Shown: positions 34,993 through 44,980, counted from the first letter of the stretch. The stretch: 64,000 nucleotides of DNA from Cytobacillus sp. IB215665 (GCF_033963835.1 NZ_JAXBME010000003.1:367902-431901); one strand, 5' to 3'. Program-made: numbers and translations. Notes: a model not told the origin generated them from the letters alone.

Positions 34993-37017
34993 TTATCCTG
35001 CTAAAGATGACTGTTTACCTTGTTGTAGCTGGTACATCTGATAATATTTGCCTCTCATTTGCATGAGATCATCATGATTACCTTGTTCAACAATTCGTCC
35101 TCGATCAAGTACTAAAATTTGATTCGCATTTTTTATCGTTGATAGACGATGAGCGATAATAAATGTTGTACGTCCTTTTTTCAACACTTCTAACCCGTCT
35201 TGAATAATCTTTTCGGTTTCTGTATCTACATTTGCCGTAGCCTCATCAAGAATGAGAACTGCTGGGTCAAAAGCAAGTGCACGTGCAAAAGATATTAACT
35301 GTCTCTGCCCTGTAGATAACGTACTACCTTTTTCAATTACCTTCTCGTCATAGCCATTTTGTAAGTTTTTAAGCAATCGATCCGCCCCAACATCTTGTAA
35401 AGCTTTTTCTACTTGTTCACGAGTAATCATTGGATCATTTAAGCTAACGTTAGAAGCTATTGTACCTGTAAACAAAAATGGATCTTGTAAAACGATTGCC
35501 ATATGCTGCCTTAACATTTGTACTGGGATAGTATTTATATCTTGACCGTCAATGAGTATTTTTCCTTCTTTCGTATCATAAAAGCGGGACAGAAGATTCA
35601 TAACTGAGCTTTTTCCTGAACCTGTATGACCTACGAGAGCAATCGTATCTCCTTCCTTCGCCTCAAAGGAAATATCATGGAGAACTGTTTCCCCTTCTTT
35701 ATAACCGAAAGAAACTTTATCAAATGTAACATTACCTTTATAGCGTGGCATTTTATCCTCACATACTTCTGTGCCATCTTTGTCAAGAAGTTCAAACACT
35801 CGTTCTGAAGATACTAATGCTTGCTCAAGATTTGCTAATTGGTTTACTAATCCAGTGATCGGCTGGAATAGACGATTCAAATAATCAACAAACGCATATA
35901 GCACACCTAGGGATATAGCCGAATTCGCTGTTAATGATTGGCCACCAAAATACCAAATCAAAGCAACGAAGGCTATATTACGTAGTACGCCAACTAAATT
36001 ATGAGACGTTAAAGAATTTAAGCGTAGTAACTTATTTTGATTGTCGAAATAATCTTTATTAATTTCTTCGAATTCTTCTTTTGTTTCAGATTTTCTTCGA
36101 AATGCTTGAATAATAGTCATTCCTTGTATAGATTCATTGATCATTGCATTAATATCACTTAAGCGTGATCGTATGATATGGTTGTATTTTGACGCATACT
36201 TTCGATAAAATTTTATCCAAACGACTAGTATTGGAACAAGCACTAAACAAATGAGCGCAAGTTTTACGTCTAATAAAAATAACGCAATATAAATACCAGT
36301 AATATAAATGATACTAGTAACGAATGTTGCTAACACGGTTACAAATAATTCTTTTATCGTTTCAGTATCATTAGTAATCCTTGAAACTATTTTTCCAGCT
36401 GGTAAGCTGTCGAAATATTTAATTGGCAGTTTTTGAATATGTGTAAATACATCGTTTCTCATTTTCTTAATAATACGATTCGCCGAAGTTTCTAGAAAAA
36501 ACTTTTGCCCATATGTGAATATTGAAGCGACGACAAGCAAAGCAAAGTACACTAAAATTAATTTGAATAAATCGTCTACTTCTGGCATGTAAAAAGATAA
36601 TAGCTCATCATTTGTTAGTTCAACAGCTGGATAGCTCATCTCTTCATTACTACGGGTAATGGTCAATGTGCCGTCCTCATATGTTCGTTCACCCTCAGGA
36701 GTCGTGACTGGTTGGTCAACAAACACATAATCTCTACCTACTTGTAAGACGCGGACCTCTTTTCCTTTTACATCATCGACAGAAAAATGATCCTCCCGTT
36801 TGTACCATGTATCTTGATATAATACAGCGTTTTCCCCTTCATCTGTTTCATACCACGGATAACTATCAATTCCTAAAATGTGCTGATCAATCATCCGCTT
36901 TGCAATAAATGGACCAGCTAAATCAGCTGCAACAGCAACCATTAGCATGAGCAGTGCAAAGATGATTGTTTTTTTGTATATAAGAGCATAATTAAATAAG
37001 CGTTTTCCTATCGTCAT
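34993..37017 (-). CDS. bmrD: Heterodimeric multidrug ABC exporter subunit (BmrD-like)
   Basis: A 674-residue half-transporter: six membrane segments with a long extracellular insertion between segments 1 and 2 (about residues 55-140, characteristic of BmrD/YheH), then an ATPase domain with Walker A GHTGSGKSS, signature LSTGQRQLISFARAL, Walker B ILDEATANVD and H-loop IAHRLSTI. The Walker B glutamate is present, while the partner has Asp there; such asymmetric pairs are typical of BmrCD-type heterodimers. It overlaps bmrC by 4 bp (ATGA). Together they export drugs or an unknown native compound. Confidence 0.93.
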   Translation of the reverse strand: MTIGKRLFNYALIYKKTIIFALLMLMVAVAADLAGPFIAKRMIDQHILGIDSYPWYETDEGENAVLYQDTWYKREDHFSVDDVKGKEVRVLQVGRDYVFVDQPVTTPEGERTYEDGTLTITRSNEEMSYPAVELTNDELLSFYMPEVDDLFKLILVYFALLVVASIFTYGQKFFLETSANRIIKKMRNDVFTHIQKLPIKYFDSLPAGKIVSRITNDTETIKELFVTVLATFVTSIIYITGIYIALFLLDVKLALICLVLVPILVVWIKFYRKYASKYNHIIRSRLSDINAMINESIQGMTIIQAFRRKSETKEEFEEINKDYFDNQNKLLRLNSLTSHNLVGVLRNIAFVALIWYFGGQSLTANSAISLGVLYAFVDYLNRLFQPITGLVNQLANLEQALVSSERVFELLDKDGTEVCEDKMPRYKGNVTFDKVSFGYKEGETVLHDISFEAKEGDTIALVGHTGSGKSSVMNLLSRFYDTKEGKILIDGQDINTIPVQMLRQHMAIVLQDPFLFTGTIASNVSLNDPMITREQVEKALQDVGADRLLKNLQNGYDEKVIEKGSTLSTGQRQLISFARALAFDPAVLILDEATANVDTETEKIIQDGLEVLKKGRTTFIIAHRLSTIKNANQILVLDRGRIVEQGNHDDLMQMRGKYYQMYQLQQGKQSSLAG

Positions 37018-38771
37018 ACAACCACCTCCTCTTCAATATGTTCTTCTAGTTGCTGTCGGTCATATTGCTCTTTGTACCATCCATTTTGTTGTAGTAATTC
37101 AAAATGGGTACCCTCTTCAGTGATTTTTCCATCTTCAAGAACGAGTATTCTGTCAGCATGCTGTACAGCAGACAATCTGTGTGTTGTTATAATTGTAGTT
37201 TTGCCAGCTCGTTCTTGCTGGATATTCTCAATAATTTTAGTTTCTGTTTTAGCATCAACTGCTGAAAGAGAATCGTCTAAAATTAGTATTTCTGGATTAA
37301 CTACGAGCGCTCGAGAGATAGAAATCCGCTGTTTTTGTCCCCCTGACAATGACACTCCTTTTTCTCCTACTAATGTTTCTAATCCTTCAGGAATAAGAGC
37401 TAAATCTTTACGGAAAGCAGCTAAATCAATCGCTTTATCAATCTCTTGGTCTGTTGCGTCTTTCTTACCAAATATGATATTTTCTTTTACAGTTCTAGAG
37501 AACAGCACGTGATCCTGAGGAACGTAACCGAGCCATCCTTGAATTTGCTCAATATCAATATGCTCAAGTGGCACATCAGAAATAGCAATATTTCCAGTAC
37601 CAAGTGGGTATTCACGTAAAAGTTGTTTTACTAACGTTGTCTTCCCACTTCCTGTTTTACCAACAATCCCTAACGTTTCTCCACGGGATAGTTTGAATGA
37701 TATCCCCTCCAAATTATTAACCTCTGAAGAAGGATATTTAAATGTCACATTGTCAAATGAAATTGCTCCTGGATATTCAAGCGAACGAGGTTGCTTATCG
37801 TTCATTACATCTGCTTCGTATGAAAGTGTTTCGTTAACACGATCTAATGAAGCATTACCACGTTGCATTACATTCATTAATTCTCCCACTGCAAACATTG
37901 GCCATATAAGCATTCCTAAATAAACGTTGAATGAAACGAGCTCACCTAATGTAATTGCCTTATGAAAGACAAGATACGCTCCGTAACCTAGACCTATTAA
38001 ATAACTCATACCAACTAATACTTTTATCGTTGGATCAAAAAGTGCATCAATGACTGCAACTTTTACATTTTTCTTATAAACATCGTTAGTTTGAGACTCA
38101 AATTGTTGTCGGTCAGCTTGTTCCTGTACATATGCGCGCACAACTCGAACACCTGAAATGGATTCCAACACACGGTCATTCATATCACCAAATGAATCCT
38201 GAGCTTCCGTAAACCGTTCATGGATTTTTTTTCCATAAATTTTCATCGCAATCGCCATGATTGGCATTGGTAACACTGCCGCAAGAGTTAACTTCCAGCT
38301 AATCATAAAGCCCATCGTAAATAATATCGTCAACATATAAGCAGAAGAATCTATGAGTGTAAGTATTCCAAAGCCGGCTGTGATTGATATGGCTTTTAAA
38401 TCATTCGTAGCCTGAGCCATTAAATCCCCTGTGCGTTTCTTTTCATAAAATGTTGGGGTCATCTTTAATAAATGATTCATAAATTTTGAACGTAACGTTC
38501 GCTCAACGACGAACGCTCCACCGAATAAATTGTACATCCATTTATATGTCATTACATATCCAACAACCATAATTGCCAATAACAACAGTAAATATTGAGT
38601 CAGTTTTTGTACAGTCAAACTACCTACAAAAATATCATCAATTGCCCCACCGATTAGCCAAGGTGGAATCACCTCTAAAATATTCACGATAAACAATAAT
38701 GTAATTGCCACTGCGTAGCGTTTCCATTCTTCCTTAAAAAACCATTTTAATTTTAATAAAACTGAAAACAT
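37014..38771 (-). CDS. bmrC: Heterodimeric multidrug ABC exporter subunit (BmrC-like)
   Basis: A 585-residue half-transporter, the exact length of Bacillus BmrC/YheI. Six membrane segments precede an ATPase domain with Walker A GKTGSGKTT, signature LSGGQKQRISISRAL and Walker B ILDDSLSAVD. The catalytic glutamate is replaced by Asp, marking the degenerate ATP site of the heterodimer. AGGAGG lies eight bases upstream of the ATG. Expression is probably controlled by the leader between 38772 and 39227. Confidence 0.93.
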   Translation of the reverse strand: MFSVLLKLKWFFKEEWKRYAVAITLLFIVNILEVIPPWLIGGAIDDIFVGSLTVQKLTQYLLLLLAIMVVGYVMTYKWMYNLFGGAFVVERTLRSKFMNHLLKMTPTFYEKKRTGDLMAQATNDLKAISITAGFGILTLIDSSAYMLTILFTMGFMISWKLTLAAVLPMPIMAIAMKIYGKKIHERFTEAQDSFGDMNDRVLESISGVRVVRAYVQEQADRQQFESQTNDVYKKNVKVAVIDALFDPTIKVLVGMSYLIGLGYGAYLVFHKAITLGELVSFNVYLGMLIWPMFAVGELMNVMQRGNASLDRVNETLSYEADVMNDKQPRSLEYPGAISFDNVTFKYPSSEVNNLEGISFKLSRGETLGIVGKTGSGKTTLVKQLLREYPLGTGNIAISDVPLEHIDIEQIQGWLGYVPQDHVLFSRTVKENIIFGKKDATDQEIDKAIDLAAFRKDLALIPEGLETLVGEKGVSLSGGQKQRISISRALVVNPEILILDDSLSAVDAKTETKIIENIQQERAGKTTIITTHRLSAVQHADRILVLEDGKITEEGTHFELLQQNGWYKEQYDRQQLEEHIEEEVVV

Positions 38772-38775
38772 GTGA

Positions 38776-38866
38776 TCATCCTCCTTTTCTTAGTTGTCTG
38801 TACGCTAACCACCTTCGAGATCTCCAGTATTCATCGTTCTCAATGATTGTTTCGATTCCATTTCAT
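38776..38866 (-). promoter_or_regulatory. Tiny leader frames immediately before bmrC
   Basis: After GAGGAGG two ATGs occur (38866: M-K-W-N-R-N-N-H-stop; 38861: MESKQSLRTMNTGDLEGG-stop). The third frame reads ETIIENDEYWRSRRWLAYRQ then LRKGG and a stop at 38776-38778, four bases before the bmrC ATG, but has no standard start; one missing base near 38853 would join it to the ATG at 38861 (38866 is in another frame). The protein-like third frame suggests a frameshifted small leader or translationally coupled ORF. Confidence 0.45.
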
Positions 38867-38961
38867 GTCCTCCTCAATAATTTGTTTAAGTATGTTGTTT
38901 TAGTGTTCAATTAACAGAAATACCTTTGCTCTGTTATGTTGAACAATAGTTATATATAAAA

Positions 38962-38993
38962 AGGGCATATCCGAATGATTCCAGATATGCCCT
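38962..38993 (-). terminator. Attenuator terminator in the bmrCD leader
   Basis: On the minus strand AGGGCATATC pairs with GATATGCCCT around a 12-nt loop and is followed by TTTTATATA. It lies about 190 bp before bmrC and downstream of the 36-codon leader ORF, so it is a likely drug-controlled attenuator. Confidence 0.8.
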
Positions 38994-39028
38994 AATTATC
39001 CAATTATATTGTATAGCAATATAAAAAG

Positions 39029-39067
39029 GCACAAACCACGGATTAATTCCATGACCTATACCTTGTG
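39029..39067 (-). promoter_or_regulatory. Second hairpin in the bmrCD leader
   Basis: On the minus strand CACAAGG...CATGG pairs with CCGTG...TTTGTG (some bulges) and is followed by CCTTTTTATATT. It may be an extra terminator or the competing structure for the hairpin at 38962. Confidence 0.55.
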
Positions 39068-39116
39068 AGAACAATTGTTTTTCAACTTCTGAGATTTTTA
39101 TTAAAATTCTCTTAGT

Positions 39117-39227
39117 TTAATTATAAAAAGCCGTCATTGGATAGGTCACGTTTTTCATTATGAAGTTATTGTTATTGTTCACGTCTACATCTTTGATATC
39201 AGTAATGAATACAATTTTCTTCATCAT
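39117..39227 (-). CDS. 36-residue leader peptide of bmrCD
   Basis: The frame MMKKIVFITDIKDVDVNN... ends NVTYPMTAFYN. A strong AAGGAGG ribosome site precedes the first ATG by about eight bases. It is followed by two hairpins, one a good terminator, and then bmrC. In B. subtilis bmrCD is preceded by a small translated gene, bmrB, whose translation by drug-slowed ribosomes controls transcription attenuation; this ORF is in the equivalent position, although I do not claim sequence similarity. The stretch of consecutive AAC/AAT codons in the middle is unusual. Confidence 0.65.
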   Translation of the reverse strand: MMKKIVFITDIKDVDVNNNNNFIMKNVTYPMTAFYN

Positions 39228-39346
39228 TTCGTAACCCTCCTTGTTAATAGTTAAAGTTAATACTTTGCTAGATTATCATTAACTGGCTTGTTCTGTCAAT
39301 TCTTATTTTTTAAAAAATATGTGAATCAACAAATAGTGTAAACGAT

Positions 39347-40003
39347 TTAATTCATTGCTGAGCTAACTTCTTCAATTAATTTGCTTGTAGCACTCATTTT
39401 ATCCTCTGCGTGTGTAATCGCTGTAATGACTGCAACACCCTCTGCACCAGCTTGAATAATAGGCTGTATCTTTCCAGCTTTTATCCCACCAATTGCAACA
39501 ATCGGTACCGAAATGTCGTTGTCCCTCATCTCTTGAATAATCGAAGGTCCATTTACATTTGTCGCATCTTCTTTTGTATTAGTCGGATAGATTGAGCCTA
39601 CACCTAAATAATCGGCTCCTTTTGCAGTTGCATCTTTTGCTTGCTCAACAGTATGAGCGGATACGCCTAATATCATTGTCGAGCCTAATTTATTACGTAC
39701 ATTTTCGACTGGCTCATCTTCTTGGCCAATATGTACGCCATCTGCTTGAAGCTTAATTGCTAGTTCAATATCATCGTTAACGAAAAAAGGGATGTTGTGA
39801 TCTTTACATATCTTTTGAAGTTCAATTCCTAGATCATATCTTACTATCCCACTTTTTGCGCCAACACCTTTTTCACGGTATTGAAAAGCAGTGATACCAC
39901 CTCGTATTGCTTCCAGTAGAACAACACAAGGATCACCTAAACAATCTTGACTACCCATCACGAAATAAAGTGGTAACATTTCTTGAACCTTTTTATTAGA
40001 CAT
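39347..40003 (-). CDS. thiE: Thiamine phosphate synthase
   Basis: A 218-residue TIM-barrel enzyme joining HMP-PP and HET-P to thiamine phosphate. Visible motifs are FQYREKGVGAK (HMP-PP binding), PFFVNDDIELAIKLQADGVHIGQED, and LGVGSIYPTNTKEDA. The residue before SIYPT is Gly, as in true ThiE, whereas the TenI paralogue of this operon has His at the matching position. The ATG at 40001-40003 has AAAGGAG upstream inside the end of thiD, so it is coupled to it. It is the last gene of the thi operon. Confidence 0.94.
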   Translation of the reverse strand: MSNKKVQEMLPLYFVMGSQDCLGDPCVVLLEAIRGGITAFQYREKGVGAKSGIVRYDLGIELQKICKDHNIPFFVNDDIELAIKLQADGVHIGQEDEPVENVRNKLGSTMILGVSAHTVEQAKDATAKGADYLGVGSIYPTNTKEDATNVNGPSIIQEMRDNDISVPIVAIGGIKAGKIQPIIQAGAEGVAVITAITHAEDKMSATSKLIEEVSSAMN

Positions 40004-40004
40004 T

Positions 40005-40808
40005 TTAAAGAGCTCCTTTCTTGTCAAATGCCCAATGATTCGTAGGTCCATGCCCTGAACCAATGCCTAACTCATGCTGTATCGCTGCTTGGATAAAAGC
40101 TTCTGCAGTCTCAATAGCCTCGTAAATAGCTTTTCCTTTGGCAATTTCTGCTGTAATTGCTGCTGCAAAAGTACAGCCAGTTCCATGTGTATGTCTCGTT
40201 TCTATCCTTTTGTTATGAAACTCATAAAACTCGTCACCATCAAATAATAGGTCTACAACAATATCTTCTTCGTCATGACCACCTTTAATGATTACATTCT
40301 GTGCCCCTAGTTCATAAATCATTTTTGCAGCGTTTTGTCGATCATCCAAATTGTTTATCTTTATGCCTGCAATTATTTCTGCTTCAGGGATATTCGGAGT
40401 AATAACATATGCTAATGGGATTAAGTACTTCTTAAGAGTCGTAACCGCTTCTTCTTGAAGCAAGGCGGCACCACCCTTTGCAACCATTACTGGGTCAACA
40501 ATTACATGTTGCCATCTATATTCAGAAATTTTATTAGCTACCGCTTTGATTAATTCACTTGAAAATAGCATGCCAGTTTTTATGGCGTCTGGAGCTAAAT
40601 CGATAGCGATAGAGTCTATTTGTTGAATCGTAGCTTCTACTGTTAATGGGAAGACCCCTTGAACACCGAGAGTATTTTGTGCGGTCACTGCTGTAATAGC
40701 AGACATACCAAACACATCAAGCTCTTGAAATGTTTTTAAATCGGCTTGAATCCCAGCTCCACCTCCGCTATCAGATCCAGCAATGGTTAATGCTTTATAT
40801 ACATTCAT
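40005..40808 (-). CDS. thiD: Hydroxymethylpyrimidine (phosphate) kinase
   Basis: A 267-residue ribokinase-fold enzyme phosphorylating HMP and HMP-P. The N-terminal ALTIAGSDSGGGAGIQADLK and C-terminal HTHGTGCTFAAAITAEIAKG (anion hole GTGC) are diagnostic. The ATG at 40806-40808 has GGAG nine bases upstream; the frame is open further upstream without a ribosome site. It sits between thiF and thiE; the gap to thiF of about 290 bp contains only weak repeat-like sequence, so a second promoter may exist here. Confidence 0.94.
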   Translation of the reverse strand: MNVYKALTIAGSDSGGGAGIQADLKTFQELDVFGMSAITAVTAQNTLGVQGVFPLTVEATIQQIDSIAIDLAPDAIKTGMLFSSELIKAVANKISEYRWQHVIVDPVMVAKGGAALLQEEAVTTLKKYLIPLAYVITPNIPEAEIIAGIKINNLDDRQNAAKMIYELGAQNVIIKGGHDEEDIVVDLLFDGDEFYEFHNKRIETRHTHGTGCTFAAAITAEIAKGKAIYEAIETAEAFIQAAIQHELGIGSGHGPTNHWAFDKKGAL

Positions 40809-41098
40809 TTGTTCCATCTCCAACTTTTCTAGGATGTTCAAAGATATTAGCTCACGATGATTTCTTGGCTCATCGATAAGTAGGACTTTTTGAACATACA
40901 CTATATTATTTAGCTCATTTCATAAATTTTGTTATCGATACTAAATTAGAGCAGCTATTTGAGGTTTATACATCCTCATTTGAAAGAAGTAACAATGCTT
41001 TGCTTATCGCTAAAAACAACACTCAAGGCAAATCAAGGCAAAACAGTATGTTGTTTAACTGTATTGGCAATGAGCGTTCTTCATTTCATTACAAGTTT

Positions 41099-42118
41099 TC
41101 ATCCTAAATATTTGTGATATAACGACCTTGCCTCTGATATTTCCTTTGTGCCATGGACAAGAACACGACCGTCTTTAAAAATAACGAGCCGATGTTGACC
41201 TGTCTCAAATGCAACTAAATATGGATTACGCTCGACCGTACCACCTTGAGATTTCAGTAGCTCAGCTACTTTTTCCAAATCTCGATCAATTTTTTTGGGT
41301 GGTCGAATTTGTACCGCATCTCTACCACAAAGAATGGCTGATTTCGTTTGATTTTCGTAAGATAAAAATGGATAGGTTCTACCTTCACCACAAGATGAAC
41401 ATTCAGTCTTCTTTACTCTATCAACACTAATTGCTGAATGTTGATTTTTCCAAAGATCAAAAGATACTAGCTTTTTTCTTAATGCAGCCCAGTCTTCGAC
41501 TAATATCTTTAAAGCTTCAGATGTCTGATATGCGACCACCATTTGAACTGCTGGACTAATTATTCCAGCAGTATCACATGTCATCCCTCCTAAAGGGACT
41601 GTTTCCAGTAAACAATGTAAACATGGAGTGATGCCAGGGACAATTGTATAGCTAATCCCATAGCTCCCAACACAAGCACCATATATCCACGGAATTTCGT
41701 ATTTTTGCGAAATATCATTTATTAGCAATCTCGTATCGAAATTATCCGTTGCATCAAGGATGAGATCTACTCCTAAAACCAATTCTTCCATTTCTTGTAC
41801 AGACACATCTGCAACATGTGCATTAATTTCCACATGTGAATTTATCGCTTGCAATCGGCTTTTTGCTGCAACAGCCTTAGGTATTCTCTCTTGTGCATCT
41901 ATTTCACTATAAAGTTGTTGTCTTTGTAAATTGCTCCATTCAACATAATCCCTATCAACGATTGTTAATTTTCCAACCCCTGCTCGTACGAGGGCTTCAG
42001 CATTGCCTGTTCCTAATGCTCCAGCCCCTATAAGGAGTACATGCTTGTTGGAGATTTTTTGTTGACCTGTTTCGCCAATCGGTAAAAATAATTGTTGTCG
42101 TGAATAACGTTCACTCAA
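41099..42118 (-). CDS. thiF: ThiS adenylyltransferase
   Basis: A 339-residue E1-like enzyme. It has the nucleotide-binding [30 protein letters not shown] with the catalytic region, and two zinc CxxC motifs (CLHC and CSSC). It adenylates the C-terminus of ThiS so that sulfur can be attached. Beyond the E1 core there is an extra C-terminal domain of about 75 residues (after CSSCGEG) resembling the beta-rich extension of MoeB/ThiF proteins of Bacillus. It overlaps thiG by 4 bp. Confidence 0.93.
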   Translation of the reverse strand: MSERYSRQQLFLPIGETGQQKISNKHVLLIGAGALGTGNAEALVRAGVGKLTIVDRDYVEWSNLQRQQLYSEIDAQERIPKAVAAKSRLQAINSHVEINAHVADVSVQEMEELVLGVDLILDATDNFDTRLLINDISQKYEIPWIYGACVGSYGISYTIVPGITPCLHCLLETVPLGGMTCDTAGIISPAVQMVVAYQTSEALKILVEDWAALRKKLVSFDLWKNQHSAISVDRVKKTECSSCGEGRTYPFLSYENQTKSAILCGRDAVQIRPPKKIDRDLEKVAELLKSQGGTVERNPYLVAFETGQHRLVIFKDGRVLVHGTKEISEARSLYHKYLG

Positions 42119-42882
42119 CCAATGCTCATTCCTTCCATCGGACTGCTAGCAGTAGCATATCGTTTTTTTGGTATACGCCCCGCCTCATAACCTAACCGTC
42201 CTGCATCAATCCCCAGCTTCATTGCTTGTGCCATCTTAACCGGGTCATTTGCACCAGATACTGCTGTATTCAACAATACGCCGTCAGCACCTAACTCCAT
42301 TGCTAAGCTTGCATCTGTCGGACTACCGATTCCTGCATCTACGATTACTGGAACCGTTGCCTGTTCAATAATAAAGCTTAAATTTAACGGATTGATAATA
42401 CCTTGTCCAGAGCCAATCGGTGATGCACCTGGCATAATTGCATGACAGCCTAACTCCTGTAATTTTCTTGCTAGTACAACATCATCAGACGTATAAGGCA
42501 AGACAATAAAGCCTTCCTCAAGTAATTGTTCAGATGCTTTAAATGTTTCTATTGGGTCTGGTAGCAACGTTTTTGAATCTCCAATTACTTCTACTTTTAT
42601 CATATCACAAAGACCAGAAGCTTTTGCTAGCTTTGCAATCCGAACAGCTTCTTCAGCAGTTGCTGCGCCAGCCGTATTTGGTAATAACTTATATTTACTA
42701 ACGTCTAACTGTTCTAAAAAATTAGGTTGACTTTTTTCATAAATATTCATTCTTCGAACTGCAAAAGTTAACACCTCTGTATTCGATACATCAACAGCAT
42801 CCTTTTGTACTTCAAAACTAGAATATTTACCTGTTCCTAAAAATAAACGTGATGAAAATTCATATGGTCCAATTTTTAACAT
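42115..42882 (-). CDS. thiG: Thiazole synthase
   Basis: A 255-residue TIM-barrel enzyme forming the thiazole phosphate from deoxyxylulose phosphate, dehydroglycine and ThiS-thiocarboxylate. [13 protein letters not shown] at the start, the Schiff-base Lys in [11 protein letters not shown], and [20 protein letters not shown] are family landmarks. It begins 1 bp after the thiS stop and overlaps thiF. Confidence 0.96.
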   Translation of the reverse strand: MLKIGPYEFSSRLFLGTGKYSSFEVQKDAVDVSNTEVLTFAVRRMNIYEKSQPNFLEQLDVSKYKLLPNTAGAATAEEAVRIAKLAKASGLCDMIKVEVIGDSKTLLPDPIETFKASEQLLEEGFIVLPYTSDDVVLARKLQELGCHAIMPGASPIGSGQGIINPLNLSFIIEQATVPVIVDAGIGSPTDASLAMELGADGVLLNTAVSGANDPVKMAQAMKLGIDAGRLGYEAGRIPKKRYATASSPMEGMSIG

Positions 42883-42883
42883 A

Positions 42884-43087
42884 TTAACCGCCTCCTACAA
42901 AATGTACAATCTCAATTCTGTCATTATCATTTACTTGTGTATCTTTATGATCCTGCTTTTGTAAAATAGTAGAGTTTATTTCAACAATAACAATGTTATC
43001 CTCAAGCTCGAAGTGGGCGAGTACATCTGATATATTTTCTAAAGTATCAGGTACATCAACCCGATCACCATTAATAAATAACTTCAT
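42884..43087 (-). CDS. thiS: Sulfur carrier protein ThiS
   Basis: A 67-residue ubiquitin-like protein ([13 protein letters not shown] ... IVHFVGGG) ending in the Gly-Gly required for thiocarboxylation by ThiF. ATG 43085-43087 has AGGAG seven bases upstream; the GTG two codons earlier is too close to that site. Confidence 0.95.
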   Translation of the reverse strand: MKLFINGDRVDVPDTLENISDVLAHFELEDNIVIVEINSTILQKQDHKDTQVNDNDRIEIVHFVGGG

Positions 43088-43125
43088 TCTCACACTCCTT
43101 TCTCTAACAACATTGTCTAATCATA

Positions 43126-43236
43126 GATTGTTATTTTCATATTTTCTAAAACCGTTGTTGATTGGCGTACAACATCCAATCTGTTTACGTAAGCTAGCTG
43201 TATATCTCAACAACAAAGCATACGGAAAAAGAACCT
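43126..43236 (-). repeat. Very degenerate dispersed-repeat copy between thiO and thiS
   Basis: GATTGTTATTTTCATATTTT and CAACAACAAAGCATACGGAA plus AAAGAACC resemble repeat ends. It lies inside the thi operon, between thiO and thiS, so it should be transcribed. Confidence 0.3.
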
Positions 43237-43256
43237 ACATTTAAAAAACCAAGCAT

Positions 43257-44366
43257 TTAACGATCAATTCGAAAATGCTGCATTAACTCATAATCATGGT
43301 CGATTCCTTCAACTAAATCAGCAGTAACTTTGCCAGTTATAGGGGCTAACAAAATCCCATTTCGATAATGCCCTGTAGCTATAATTAAGCCCATCACATG
43401 TGGATGCTCCCCTAATAAAGGCATACCATCATGAGTTTGAGGACGAATGCCTGACCATGCTTTTTCAAATTGAGTGTTGATGATTTCTGGTAAAATGATC
43501 GAAGCTTTTTCTATTAGACTACAAATGGAACCCGTAGATACTGTCGTATTGAAAGTATTTGGGTACATTGTTGCTCCAATAATTATTCTTCCACCCTTTT
43601 TTGGAACTAGGTAACAATGGTGAGAAAAGATTGTTTGTGTTAACAAAGGTTTGTCAGTCTTGACAGATAAACATTCCCCTTTTACCGGATAGCTAGGCAA
43701 TGACAACCCAGTTTGCTTGATAACCATGTCCGTCCAAGCACCGCTAGCTACAATAACCCTTTCGGAATGGAATTCACCCTCGTTTGTAACAACACCTTGG
43801 ATTTTATCGTTTTTTATGATTAATGAATAAACATTCGTTTCCTCTTTGATCATAGCTCCTAGCACCCTTGCTGCCCTAAAAAATGCAATCGTTAAATCAT
43901 AAGCAGACACTTGACCATCTTTAGGTATACTCATAGCTCCTCTGACAATTGAAGACAGTGAAGGTTCATTTGCTCTCACTTCTTCAGATGTTAAATATTC
44001 AGTTTGTTCTCCAATATTTTTTTGCAGTTGAATAATTTGTTTTAATTGCTGCTCCTCTTCTTCACTTATTGCAATCTTGAGCATTCCTTTGTTCACATAT
44101 CCAATATGGACGTTCGATTTGCTTTCTAATTCCTCGATCGTTGTAGGAAACATGCTCCTGCTTTTTTTAGCTAATTGAAACAATGGCCCATCCTCAGTTA
44201 ATTCCGCTTGAGCTGCTAACATCCCTGCAGCAGCACCAGAAGATTTACTACCTAATTGATCTTTCTCAATGACCAGCACATGGTGCCCTCGCTTTGCTAG
44301 ATGATAAGCGATTGAACCACCATTTATGCCCCCACCAATAACGATGGCATCATACGTTTTCTTCAT
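43257..44366 (-). CDS. thiO: Glycine oxidase
   Basis: A 369-residue FAD enzyme oxidising glycine to iminoglycine for thiazole synthesis. The dinucleotide motif AIVIGGGINGGSIAYHLAKRG is at the N-terminus, VIVASGAWTD in the middle and the D-amino acid oxidase family end GIRPQTHDGMPLLGEHP ... ATGHYRNGILLAP near the C-terminus. It overlaps tenI by 4 bp. It sits 164 bp upstream of thiS. Confidence 0.95.
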   Translation of the reverse strand: MKKTYDAIVIGGGINGGSIAYHLAKRGHHVLVIEKDQLGSKSSGAAAGMLAAQAELTEDGPLFQLAKKSRSMFPTTIEELESKSNVHIGYVNKGMLKIAISEEEEQQLKQIIQLQKNIGEQTEYLTSEEVRANEPSLSSIVRGAMSIPKDGQVSAYDLTIAFFRAARVLGAMIKEETNVYSLIIKNDKIQGVVTNEGEFHSERVIVASGAWTDMVIKQTGLSLPSYPVKGECLSVKTDKPLLTQTIFSHHCYLVPKKGGRIIIGATMYPNTFNTTVSTGSICSLIEKASIILPEIINTQFEKAWSGIRPQTHDGMPLLGEHPHVMGLIIATGHYRNGILLAPITGKVTADLVEGIDHDYELMQHFRIDR

Positions 44367-44980
44367 GTAATCATCTCTTTCGATAACATTTTTGAATATT
44401 CTTTTACTGCTTCTATAGGCGTTTGGGCTAATAATACACCTGACAATACTGCCACTCCATCTACTCCTCTATCTATCAGTTCAGGAATATGAATTGGTTT
44501 AATTCCTCCAATGGCGATTAAAGGTATCGATAGCTGTTTTTTAAATTCTTTGACACTATCAACCCCTTTAGCTATCACTCCTTTTTTGGAGGAGGTAGGA
44601 TAAATATGACCATACATCACATAATCAGCCCCTTGCAGTTCTGCTTCAACAGCCTCTTCTAATGAATGAACAGACTTCCCTATGCGAAGCTTTGGAAATA
44701 CCCTTTTCACATCGCTTACCGATAAGCTATGATATGCTAGCTGAACACCACCAACTTCAGCAACTGAAGCAACATCAATTCGGTCATTTATGACTATCTT
44801 ATTAAGTGGTACACTTCGTTGTATTAGTTGATTAATCATTTGATATAAGTCTCTCGCTGACATTTGTTTTTCACGTAAGTGTATAGCAGTTGCAAAAGGA
44901 TGAATCTCACTAATAATCGAAACAAACGTGTTGATTGATTGTATCCCAGTTGAAACAATATGTAGCTCTTTGTTTGCCAT
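44363..44980 (-). CDS. tenI: Thiazole tautomerase TenI
   Basis: A 205-residue ThiE-like barrel. Histidine in YVMYGHIYPTSSKKG replaces the ThiE glycine, the residue used by B. subtilis TenI to aromatise the thiazole. It is the first gene after the TPP riboswitch and has AAGGAGG before the ATG. No tenA gene precedes it, unlike B. subtilis. Confidence 0.92.
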   Translation of the reverse strand: MANKELHIVSTGIQSINTFVSIISEIHPFATAIHLREKQMSARDLYQMINQLIQRSVPLNKIVINDRIDVASVAEVGGVQLAYHSLSVSDVKRVFPKLRIGKSVHSLEEAVEAELQGADYVMYGHIYPTSSKKGVIAKGVDSVKEFKKQLSIPLIAIGGIKPIHIPELIDRGVDGVAVLSGVLLAQTPIEAVKEYSKMLSKEMIT

